NCBI RefSeq assembly: GCF_026011795.1
Contig: NZ_BRVS01000028.1
Span: 1-64,000 of the forward strand
Length of the DNA stretch: 64,000 nt
Direction of reading: 5' to 3'
Source: Arthrobacter mangrovi
Lineage (GTDB): Bacteria > Actinomycetota > Actinomycetes > Actinomycetales > Micrococcaceae
Positions 48,334-55,043 of this stretch are shown here, one piece after another (positions within the stretch are counted from its first letter, which is position 1; each line of letters begins with the position of its first letter). The translations under genes and the position numbers were made by a program. The notes under the pieces are model-generated. The model made no database searches and was not told where the DNA came from. It was given only the letters and a program-made list of their open reading frames with translations.

Positions 48334-48730
48334 TCCCCGGCGTCCGGCGCGTTCCAAACCTTCAAGCGGGGACCGGCCGAGGCGTTCCGGCGGTCCGGTT
48401 TCGGTCTCGAAAATGCCGCTCGCCGGCGCGGTGTGACGCATGCAACAAAATTCATTCCGGACGGCGGACGGTTCCGGGGCATTTCCATGCGTCGGCGGTT
48501 TGTGGATCTGCCGCGGAATAACAGGGATAAACGGGCAATCGCTGCGGCAGTGCAGCCGCTGCTTTGCGAGCCGCCGGAGACAGGACTTTCGGCCCTGTCC
48601 AAGCGGCCGATTTTGGCCCTCCAACTGTGACGGACACGTCAAGGTCGGTAAAGTACTGGGCTTGTCCGGCGCCGTCAGCGGTCCTGGACAGGGAAAGTCC
48701 CGTGCAAATGACCTCTGAGAGAAGGCCCAA
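48334..48730 (+). other. 397-base intergenic region before the MHS/ProP-like carrier
   Basis: No coding frame with family support is seen. Notable content: a -10-like TAAAGT at 48649-48654 with TGTGAC 17 bases upstream, and the inverted repeat TGACG-gaca-CGTCA at 48628-48641 overlapping the -35 and spacer. This leaves a leader of about 70 bases before the ATG. The rest (48334-48620) shows nothing I can name. Confidence 0.5.
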
Positions 48731-50380
48731 ATGCCGAAAGACGTCCACCACGATTCTGCCGCCGCGCAGCCGGGCTCGCCGTCCGGGGCGCACGGCACCG
48801 GACGTGCCGCGAGGCCCGCCGGCAAGTCCTCCCTGCGGTTCCGGAAGCGGCGCCTGCGCGTCGACGACGTCAACGTCGTCGAGAAGCCGATGCTGCGCAA
48901 GGCCGTCGGCGGCACCGTCGTCGGGAACGGCATGGAGTGGTTCGACTTCGGCATCTACGGCTATCTGGCCGTCACGATGGGCCAGCTCTTCTTCGCCGGC
49001 GGTGCGGAGGGCGAAGGCCTGATCGGCAGCCTCGCGGTCTTCGCGGTCAGCTTCCTGGCCCGCCCCATCGGCGGCCTGGTGTTCGGCCGCCTCGGCGACC
49101 GCGTCGGCCGCCAGCGCACCTTGGCCCTGACCATGATCATGATGGCCGCCTCCACCTTCGCCATCGGCCTGCTCCCGACCTACGCGGCCATCGGCGGCTG
49201 GGCCACCGTGCTGCTGGTCCTCTGCCGCCTGGTCCAGGGCTTCTCCACCGGCGGTGAATATGCCGGCGCCACCACCTTTGTCAGCGAATACGCTCCGGAC
49301 AAGCGCCGCGGCTTCCTGGCCAGCATCCTGGATACCGGCAGCTACCTCGGCTTTGCCCTCGGCGCCGCCGTGGTGTCCGTGCTGCAGGTAACCCTCGGCG
49401 ACGAAACCATGCTCGAGTGGGGCTGGCGCGTGCCGTTCCTGCTGGCCGGACCGCTGGGCCTGGTCGGCCTGTACTTCCGGATGCGGATCGAAGAGTCGCC
49501 GGCCTTCCAGGCGGCCCAGGACGCGCAGGAGGACAAGGCCAAGGCGGCAGCCGTCGAGGGGCCGATGACCTACCGCCAGATCATCGCTCGCTTCTGGCGA
49601 ACCATCGTCATGGCGATGCTGCTCGTCGCCGCGGCCAACACGGTTGGCTACGCCCTGACTTCCTACATGCCCACGTACCTCCAGGAAACCATGGGCTACG
49701 ACGCTTTCCAGGGCACGCTGCTCACCATCCCCGTGCTGATCCTGCTCGCGGCGGCGATCCCGCTGACCGGCCGGCTGTCGGACCGGATCGGGCGCCGGCC
49801 CGTACTCATGGTCGGCTCGCTGATCACCATTGTGCTGGGTATTCCCGCGTTCCTCCTGATCGGCATGGGCAACATCATCGCGACCTTCGTCGGCCTTGCC
49901 ATCCTGGGCGCCGCCACCTCCTTCTATGTCGGCAACCTGGCCTCGGCACTCCCGGCCCTGTTCCCGACGGCCGGACGCTACGGATCCATGGGCATCGCGT
50001 ACAACTTCGCCGTGGCGATCTTCGGCGGCACGACGCCGCTGATCACCCAGGCGCTGATCGAGGCCACCGGCGATGACCTGATGCCGGCCTACTACCTGAC
50101 GCTGATGTCCGTGCTGGGCCTGCTCGCCATCCGGCGCATGCCGGAGAGCGCCAAGCGCCCGCTGCCCGGAGCCTTGCCGTCGGTCGATACCCAGGCAGAG
50201 GCCCGCGAACTGGTCGCGGGGCAGGACGGCAACCCGCTCCTGAACATCGGCGACATGCCGCTGGACCTTGTGCCCGCCGGCCACGCCACCGCATCGCCGT
50301 CCGCCGACCCGGTGGCGCTGCCCGCCGGCGTGGAAATCCCCGAGGTCCGCGAGCCCGAGGCGGCCGGAGCCCGCAGCTAG
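48731..50380 (+). CDS. MHS-family MFS transporter (ProP-like)
   Basis: The protein has 549 residues. A basic, disordered N-terminus of about 55 residues precedes 12 hydrophobic segments. Signatures are VVGNGMEWFDFGIYGYLAV, FLARPIGGLVFGRLGDRVGR and FSTGGEYAGATTFVSEYAP, which are metabolite:proton symporter hallmarks shared with ProP (proline/betaine). A hydrophilic tail of about 60 residues carries no coiled coil like that of E. coli ProP, so osmoregulation is not certain. The ATG follows AGAGAAGG. A clear hairpin (50404-50437) ends the unit. Confidence 0.88.
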   Translation: MPKDVHHDSAAAQPGSPSGAHGTGRAARPAGKSSLRFRKRRLRVDDVNVVEKPMLRKAVGGTVVGNGMEWFDFGIYGYLAVTMGQLFFAGGAEGEGLIGSLAVFAVSFLARPIGGLVFGRLGDRVGRQRTLALTMIMMAASTFAIGLLPTYAAIGGWATVLLVLCRLVQGFSTGGEYAGATTFVSEYAPDKRRGFLASILDTGSYLGFALGAAVVSVLQVTLGDETMLEWGWRVPFLLAGPLGLVGLYFRMRIEESPAFQAAQDAQEDKAKAAAVEGPMTYRQIIARFWRTIVMAMLLVAAANTVGYALTSYMPTYLQETMGYDAFQGTLLTIPVLILLAAAIPLTGRLSDRIGRRPVLMVGSLITIVLGIPAFLLIGMGNIIATFVGLAILGAATSFYVGNLASALPALFPTAGRYGSMGIAYNFAVAIFGGTTPLITQALIEATGDDLMPAYYLTLMSVLGLLAIRRMPESAKRPLPGALPSVDTQAEARELVAGQDGNPLLNIGDMPLDLVPAGHATASPSADPVALPAGVEIPEVREPEAAGARS

Positions 50381-50403
50381 CTGTCGGATGTGACGTACGA
50401 CGG

Positions 50404-50437
50404 CGGCCGGTACCTGCTTCAGTGCAGGTGCCGGCCG
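50404..50437 (+). terminator. Hairpin after the MHS carrier gene
   Basis: CGGCCGGTACCTGC pairs with GCAGGTGCCGGCCG around a TTCAGT loop, a 14-base perfect stem, 24 bases after the stop. Confidence 0.7.
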
Positions 50438-50497
50438 TTGCCGCTTGTGTCTCTCGTCGTGGCGAAAAGCGACACGAAATACCCGCGGCGTTTGAAA

Positions 50498-50511
50498 GTT
50501 GAAGCCTCAAG
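50498..50511 (+). promoter_or_regulatory. Candidate MarR operator before the MarR gene
   Basis: GTTGAAGCCTCAAG holds an imperfect inverted repeat (TTGA-agcc-TCAA) of the kind bound by MarR dimers, 20 bases before the ATG. The AAAATAGG box between it and the start looks like a -10 region, so the regulator probably represses its own leaderless promoter. Confidence 0.45.
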
Positions 50512-50531
50512 TTCTGTGGCAAAATAGGTGC

Positions 50532-51023
50532 ATGACTTCCGCACGTTGGCTAGATCCCGAAGAACGCCAGGCCTGGCTCGCGCTGCTGGCCGTGACCACC
50601 CTCCTGCCGGGGAACCTCGATGGTGTCCTGCAGCAGGAGGCCAAGGTTACGCTCTTCGACTACACCGTCCTGGCGATGCTCTCGGAGGCCGAGGATCGGA
50701 CCCTGCCGATGAGCGAGCTGGCGTCGCGGACCTACTCGTCCCTGTCCCGGTTGTCCCACGTGGTCAAGAAGCTGGAGCAGCGCGACTGGGTCACCCGCAG
50801 TCAGTGCAAGCAGGATGCCCGCGTGACTATGGCAACCCTGACGGAGCAGGGTTTCAAGACCATCGAAGAGTCGGCGCCGGCACATGTGGAGTCCGTGCGG
50901 AAGGTTGTCTTCGACGGGTTGGATCGCCGCGACGTCGCGGATCTGGAGCGGATCGGAAAGAAGATCGTGCAGTTGCTGGAGCCCGCCAGCTGGGTGCTGC
51001 GCGAGCCCCGGCTGAACAGCTGA
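50532..51023 (+). CDS. MarR-family transcriptional regulator
   Basis: The 163-residue winged-helix protein has FDYTVLAMLSEAEDRTLPMSELASRTYSSLSRLSHVVKKLEQRDWV as the HTH with recognition helix and RSQCKQDARVTMATLTEQG as the wing. The N-terminal helix (residues 5-25) and the last helices form the dimer interface. ATG at 50532 is chosen because a -10-like box lies just before it. It follows a carrier gene in the same direction but with a terminator between. Ligand unknown. Confidence 0.88.
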   Translation: MTSARWLDPEERQAWLALLAVTTLLPGNLDGVLQQEAKVTLFDYTVLAMLSEAEDRTLPMSELASRTYSSLSRLSHVVKKLEQRDWVTRSQCKQDARVTMATLTEQGFKTIEESAPAHVESVRKVVFDGLDRRDVADLERIGKKIVQLLEPASWVLREPRLNS

Positions 51024-51037
51024 GCGGCCATCCCCGA

Positions 51038-51120
51038 CCCGCTGCGCGAGCAACGGCCGACCGATGCGCGAGCAACGGCCGACCCGATGCGCGAGCCTCC
51101 GCCGGCCCGCTGCGCAGCCC
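51038..51120. repeat. Tandem 22-23-base intergenic repeat, three and a half copies
   Basis: Units at 51038-51060, 51061-51082 and 51083-51105 share the pattern CCGATGCGCGAGCAACGGCC with substitutions, and a partial copy runs 51106-51120. They lie 15 bases after the MarR stop. Spacing and lack of unique spacers rule out CRISPR. Confidence 0.8.
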
Positions 51121-51241
51121 TTCCACTCCGAAACAATGCCCTGGCCCGGTTTGGCGGCACCGCCGTCGGACCTTAAACTGGGAAGGCGTTGAGTCACGCA
51201 GCCGCAGCCGTCCCGCCGATCTTCGGCGGGAGCGGACCAAG

Positions 51242-51270
51242 TTGCGTGAATTGCCGTGTTTACCTAGAAT
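51242..51270 (+). promoter_or_regulatory. Promoter of the rpmB-rpmG-rpsN operon
   Basis: TTGCGT (51242-51247) and TAGAAT (51265-51270) are separated by exactly 17 bases. Transcription from here gives a leader of about 230 bases before rpmB. No Zur-type palindrome is evident around it. Confidence 0.65.
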
Positions 51271-51276
51271 TTAAGG

Positions 51277-51506
51277 CTGTTGCTGGGTCGGTTCCTTCGG
51301 GAATCAGCATCAAGCAGCGCCTGGACTTCACCGTCTTCCCCGCGGCGAGGAACTTCGGCTGGATCTCACCCCGCCTGGTCAACCTCCGGAAAGTCGCAGT
51401 AATAACGGTGTCAAAACTGGTGACGGGCGCTCTTACACGCAGATTAGGCAATACAGCTGCATCTGTGCAGGTCCGTCAATATTTACTAAAACTGGAGGAG
51501 AGATCA
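51277..51506 (+). other. Long untranslated leader of the rpmB operon
   Basis: About 230 bases lie between the predicted start of transcription and the rpmB ATG. A frame in phase with rpmB is open but looks noncoding. Local complementarity (for example GGTTCC-ttc-GGGAATC near 51291) suggests structure. It may hold autogenous ribosomal-protein control; I do not recognise a known motif. Confidence 0.45.
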
Positions 51507-51743
51507 ATGGCAGCACACTGCCAGGTGACCGGAGCCAAGCCCGGCTTTGGCCACAGCATTTCGCACTCGCACCGCCGCAACAAGCGCCGGTTCGATCCGA
51601 ACATTCAGAAGAAGCGCTACTGGGTTCCGTCCCTGCGCCGCAACGTCACGCTGCAGGTTTCAGCGCGTGGCATCAAGACCATTGACGTCCGCGGCATCGA
51701 CGCTGTCGTCACCGAGCTCCTTGCGAAGGGTGTGAAGCTCTAG
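51507..51743 (+). CDS. rpmB: 50S ribosomal protein L28, zinc-independent form
   Basis: The 78-residue L28 starts [32 protein letters not shown]. Zinc-binding L28 proteins carry two CxxC pairs; here only one Cys is present, so this is the zinc-free type. The ATG follows ACTGGAGGAGAG. The stop overlaps the GTG of rpmG by one base. In other actinobacteria this group of zinc-free paralogues is controlled by zinc through Zur. Confidence 0.95.
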   Translation: MAAHCQVTGAKPGFGHSISHSHRRNKRRFDPNIQKKRYWVPSLRRNVTLQVSARGIKTIDVRGIDAVVTELLAKGVKL

Positions 51744-51910
51744 TGGCAAAGGACAAGGACGTACGTCCGATCATCAAGCTCAAGTCCACTGCTGGCACCG
51801 GCTTCACTTACGTGACCCGTAAGAACCGTCGTAACGATCCGGACCGCCTGGTCCTGAAGAAGTACGACCCGAAGATCCGCAAGCACGTCGAATTCCGAGA
51901 GGAGCGCTAA
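51743..51910 (+). CDS. rpmG: 50S ribosomal protein L33, zinc-independent form
   Basis: The 55-residue protein starts at GTG 51743, which shares a base with the rpmB stop. Sequence begins [20 protein letters not shown] and ends EFREER; there is no cysteine, so it lacks the zinc ribbon of the other L33 type. It is placed between rpmB and rpsN with a 3-base gap to rpsN, clearly one transcript. Confidence 0.95.
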   Translation: MAKDKDVRPIIKLKSTAGTGFTYVTRKNRRNDPDRLVLKKYDPKIRKHVEFREER

Positions 51911-51913
51911 GAC

Positions 51914-52219
51914 ATGGCTAAGAAGTCAAAGATTGCTCGCAACGAGCAGCGCAAGGTCATCGTCGAGCGCTACGCCGAAAAGCGCCTCGAACTGAAGAAG
52001 ATCCTGGTTGACGAGAACGCGTCCGACGAGGCCCGCGAGGCCGCCCGCGTGGGCCTGCAGAAGCTGCCCCGCAACGCTTCTCCGGTCCGCCTCCGCAACC
52101 GCGACCAGATCGACGGCCGCCCGCGCGGTACGTTCCAGAAGTTCGGCATCTCCCGCGTTCGCTTCCGCAACATGGCGCACGCAGGCGAACTGCCCGGCAT
52201 CAAGAAGTCCAGCTGGTAA
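51914..52219 (+). CDS. rpsN: 30S ribosomal protein S14, long zinc-independent form
   Basis: The protein has 101 residues: [23 protein letters not shown] at the start and [33 protein letters not shown] at the end. The long form without cysteines contrasts with the 61-residue zinc-binding S14 of the main ribosomal operon. It is the last gene of the rpmB-rpmG-rpsN cluster and is followed by a clear terminator. Confidence 0.96.
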   Translation: MAKKSKIARNEQRKVIVERYAEKRLELKKILVDENASDEAREAARVGLQKLPRNASPVRLRNRDQIDGRPRGTFQKFGISRVRFRNMAHAGELPGIKKSSW

Positions 52220-52255
52220 GAGCCTTCCGCGCTCTGCCGGCCTGACAGCTGGCTC

Positions 52256-52286
52256 AAGGCGGCAGCCCCTCGGGGCTGCCGCCTTT
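52256..52286 (+). terminator. Rho-independent terminator after rpsN
   Basis: AAGGCGGCAGCCCC-tcg-GGGCTGCCGCCTTTT gives a 14-base perfect stem with a short T-run, 37 bases after the stop. It is one of the best terminators in the window. Confidence 0.9.
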
Positions 52287-52467
52287 TGCGTGTCCGGAGA
52301 GCGGACCGTCCTGCCAAAGCGGCAAAAACGCCCGAATTACCGGAAAAATCGCCCAGATCACGCGGAATTTGCCGGTTTCGCGCGGGCAAGCTGGTAAGTT
52401 TTCGCGAAGAAGCTTTGCACGCCCGTGCGAAGCTCGGACAAACCGACGAAGTCCAGGAGGACATAAA

Positions 52468-52752
52468 TTGGCTATCAACCGAAGTGAACTGGTCGCAGCT
52501 GTCGCCGAAAAGGCCGGCACGAGCCAGACTGCTGTCAACGGCGTCCTGGATGCCGTTTTCGACATCTTCGCGACTTCCGTTGCCAAGGGCGAGAAGATCA
52601 CCATCCCCGGCTGGCTCGCCGTCGAGCGCACCGACCGCGCTGCCCGCACCGGCCGCAACCCGCAGACCGGCGAGACCATCCAGATCGCTGCCGGCCACAG
52701 CGTCAAGCTGACCGCCGGTTCGAAGCTGAAGGCCGCTGTCTCCAAGAAGTAA
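52468..52752 (+). CDS. hup: HU-type histone-like DNA-binding protein
   Basis: The 94-residue HU/IHF fold starts at TTG 52468 after CCAGGAGGAC. AINRSELVAAVAEKAGTSQT is the dimer helix region and ARTGRNPQTGETIQI the DNA-binding arm. There is no Lys/Ala-rich C-terminal tail as in mycobacterial HupB, so it is the short type. It is transcribed alone between two strong terminators and acts in nucleoid packaging. Confidence 0.95.
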   Translation: MAINRSELVAAVAEKAGTSQTAVNGVLDAVFDIFATSVAKGEKITIPGWLAVERTDRAARTGRNPQTGETIQIAAGHSVKLTAGSKLKAAVSKK

Positions 52753-52767
52753 CCACCGCTGACTTCT

Positions 52768-52803
52768 GCAAAGCCGCCGCCGGATTACCGGCGGCGGCTT
52801 TGC
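52768..52803 (+). terminator. Terminator after hup
   Basis: GCAAAGCCGCCGCCGG and CCGGCGGCGGCTTTGC form a 16-base perfect stem with an ATTA loop, 15 bases after the stop. Confidence 0.88.
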
Positions 52804-52871
52804 AGCTTAACCCAAGCCTTGCCGCCTAGCGTGGTGCTTCTGATTCGCCGAATTTCTACTGGGGGTAGAGA

Positions 52872-55040
52872 ATGGATAGCGTGCCAGCACCATCAGTACA
52901 GCAGTCTTCACCGCGGCCCAGTGCGGGACCGGGGGCCGCAATCTCTGCCGAAGGAATAGGCAAGGCGTGGCTCCTGGCTGGCGCCGGCGCCGTCGTACTC
53001 GGATTGGTGGGCGCGCTGATCTTCTCCGGTGCCGCCGCCACCCGCCAGCTCTCCGACCCGGGCGCGCTGACGCGCTGGGGGCTGCCGGTCGCGAAGGCCG
53101 TCCACAACCTCTCCATCGCCGCCGTGATCGGCGCGCTGGTGTTCGCCGTCGGTATCCTGCCCAAACGGCTGCGGCCCTCGCGCAAGGCCGACCGGGAGGA
53201 CGACGGACCGGAACATCCGGCGTTCGCGCGGACCATGGCGCTGGCCTCCGTCGCGGCGATCGTCTGGACGCTGTCCGCGGTGGCGGTGCTGGTCCTGACC
53301 TTCTCCGACGTCGCCGGCATGCCCCTGAACGGCAGCCAGGCCTTCACCTCCGCGCTGGTCGGTTTCATGACCGGGATCGGGACCGGCCAGGCCTGGCTTT
53401 CGATCACGATCGTCGCCGCCATCACCGCCACCTTGACCTTCGGGGTCCGCTCGCTCAGCGCCTTGGGCTTCACCCTCGCCCTGGCCACCGTGGGCGGGCT
53501 GCTGCCGATGGCACTCATCGGCCACTCCGCCGGCGGCGACGACCACTACGGGGCGGTCAACTCCATCGGCCTGCACCTGCTGGGCGTCTGCCTCTGGGTG
53601 GGCGGACTCATCGCGCTCGGCTTCGTCTCCCGGACCCTCGGCACCAAGGAGACCGTCGCCAAGGTGCTGCAACGCTATTCCGCGCTGGCGCTGGTGAGCT
53701 TCGGCCTGGTGTTCTTCTCCGGCCTGATCAACGCCGGCATCCGGATCACCTCCCTGGACCAGGTCGCCTCCGACTACGGCGCGCTGGTGGTAGCCAAGGC
53801 GCTGGCGACGCTGCTGCTCGGCGCCATCGGCTTCATGCACCGCCAGTGGGTCATCCCGCAGCTGTCCTCCAGGTCCGCCGCCCGCGTGCTATGGCAGCTG
53901 GTGGCCGTCGAGCTGCTGATCATGGCCGCGGTATCCGGCGTCGCCGTCGCGCTGGCACGTACGGCACCGCCGACCCCGGAAGAACTGCCCACCGACGCCT
54001 CGCCGGCGCGCATCCTCACCGGCTACGAGCTGCCCCCGGAACTGGCCGGCTCCGCCTGGGTCACGCAGTGGCGCTGGGACTGGCTGTGGGTCGCTTTCGC
54101 GCTGATCGCCGGCATCGCCTACCTGGTCGGCATGGTGCGGGTGCGCCGCCGCGGCGACAAGTGGCCGCTGGCCCGCGGCGCCTGCTGGGTGGTGGGGCTG
54201 CTGGCCCTGACCTACGTGACGTCCGGCGCTCCGGCCGTCTACGGCATGGTGCTCTTCAGCGCACACATGCTGGACCACATGGCCCTCACCATGGTGGTGC
54301 CCCTGTTCCTGGTGCTCGGTTCCCCGGTCACCCTCGCCCTGAAGGCGCTGGCGCCGCGCGGCGACGGCAGCCGCGGCCTGCGCGAGTGGATCCTCTGGGC
54401 GGTGCACTCGAAGTATTCGGCGGTGATCACGAACCCGCTGTTCGCCGCGGCCAACTTCGCCGGATCGATCATCATCTTCTACTACACGCCGCTGTTCGGC
54501 TTCGCGCTGCACGAGCATGTGGGCCACGAGCTGATGAACCTGCACTTCCTGCTCACCGGCTACCTGTTCATCCTCACCATGATCGGAGAGGATCCGCTGC
54601 CGCGCCGCGCACCGTATCCGCTGCGGCTGGTGCTGCTGTTCGCCACCATGGCCTTCCACGCGTTCTTCGGCGTCGCCCTGACCAGTTCCACCTCGCTGAT
54701 CCAGGCCTCCTGGTTCGGCAGCATGGGCCGTGACTGGGGCGCCTCCGCGATGGAGGACCAGCAGCTGGGCGGCGCCATCATGTGGGGGATCGGCGAAATA
54801 CCCACCCTTGCGGTCGCCGTCGGCGTCGCCCTGATGTGGTCCCGCTCCGACGCCCGGGAAACAAAGCGTAAAGATCGGGCGGCCGACAGGAATAACGATG
54901 CGGACCTCGCGGCTTATAACGATATGTTTGCCAGATTGGCGGAACGGGACGCGCGCCTTGAGCGGTCCCCGCGCCAGCAGGCCACAGCCCGGTCCGCGGA
55001 CCAGGCGCCAGCAGATTCCAGCCGGAACCAAGGAGATTGA
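52872..55040 (+). CDS. CopD-CtaG fusion: copper transport / cytochrome c oxidase assembly protein
   Basis: The 722-residue membrane protein has a CopD-like first half (about 30-350, eight segments, with VGGLLPMALIGHSAGGDDHY and the following HLLGVCLWVGGLIALGF) and a CtaG/Caa3-assembly second half (about 385-660) with the His-rich loops MVLFSAHMLDHMALTMVVPL and FALHEHVGHELMNLHFLLTG. It probably imports copper and delivers it to the Cu sites of cytochrome oxidase. The ATG follows GGGGGTAGAG. The tail of about 60 residues is polar. The thioredoxin-NHL gene begins 4 bases after the stop. Confidence 0.9.
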   Translation: MDSVPAPSVQQSSPRPSAGPGAAISAEGIGKAWLLAGAGAVVLGLVGALIFSGAAATRQLSDPGALTRWGLPVAKAVHNLSIAAVIGALVFAVGILPKRLRPSRKADREDDGPEHPAFARTMALASVAAIVWTLSAVAVLVLTFSDVAGMPLNGSQAFTSALVGFMTGIGTGQAWLSITIVAAITATLTFGVRSLSALGFTLALATVGGLLPMALIGHSAGGDDHYGAVNSIGLHLLGVCLWVGGLIALGFVSRTLGTKETVAKVLQRYSALALVSFGLVFFSGLINAGIRITSLDQVASDYGALVVAKALATLLLGAIGFMHRQWVIPQLSSRSAARVLWQLVAVELLIMAAVSGVAVALARTAPPTPEELPTDASPARILTGYELPPELAGSAWVTQWRWDWLWVAFALIAGIAYLVGMVRVRRRGDKWPLARGACWVVGLLALTYVTSGAPAVYGMVLFSAHMLDHMALTMVVPLFLVLGSPVTLALKALAPRGDGSRGLREWILWAVHSKYSAVITNPLFAAANFAGSIIIFYYTPLFGFALHEHVGHELMNLHFLLTGYLFILTMIGEDPLPRRAPYPLRLVLLFATMAFHAFFGVALTSSTSLIQASWFGSMGRDWGASAMEDQQLGGAIMWGIGEIPTLAVAVGVALMWSRSDARETKRKDRAADRNNDADLAAYNDMFARLAERDARLERSPRQQATARSADQAPADSSRNQGD

Positions 55041-55043
55041 CCC

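Noticed and set aside
48334-48620. Small gene or RNA in the gap before the MHS carrier
   Set aside because: Short frames on both strands lack ribosome sites and motifs, and no known RNA fold was recognised.
51038-51120. Possible CRISPR array
   Set aside because: Units are directly abutting and diverged, with no unique spacers and no cas genes.
51189-51506. N-terminal extension of L28
   Set aside because: L28 has a fixed start; the frame upstream crosses the promoter and leader, and GGAGGAG precedes the ATG at 51507.
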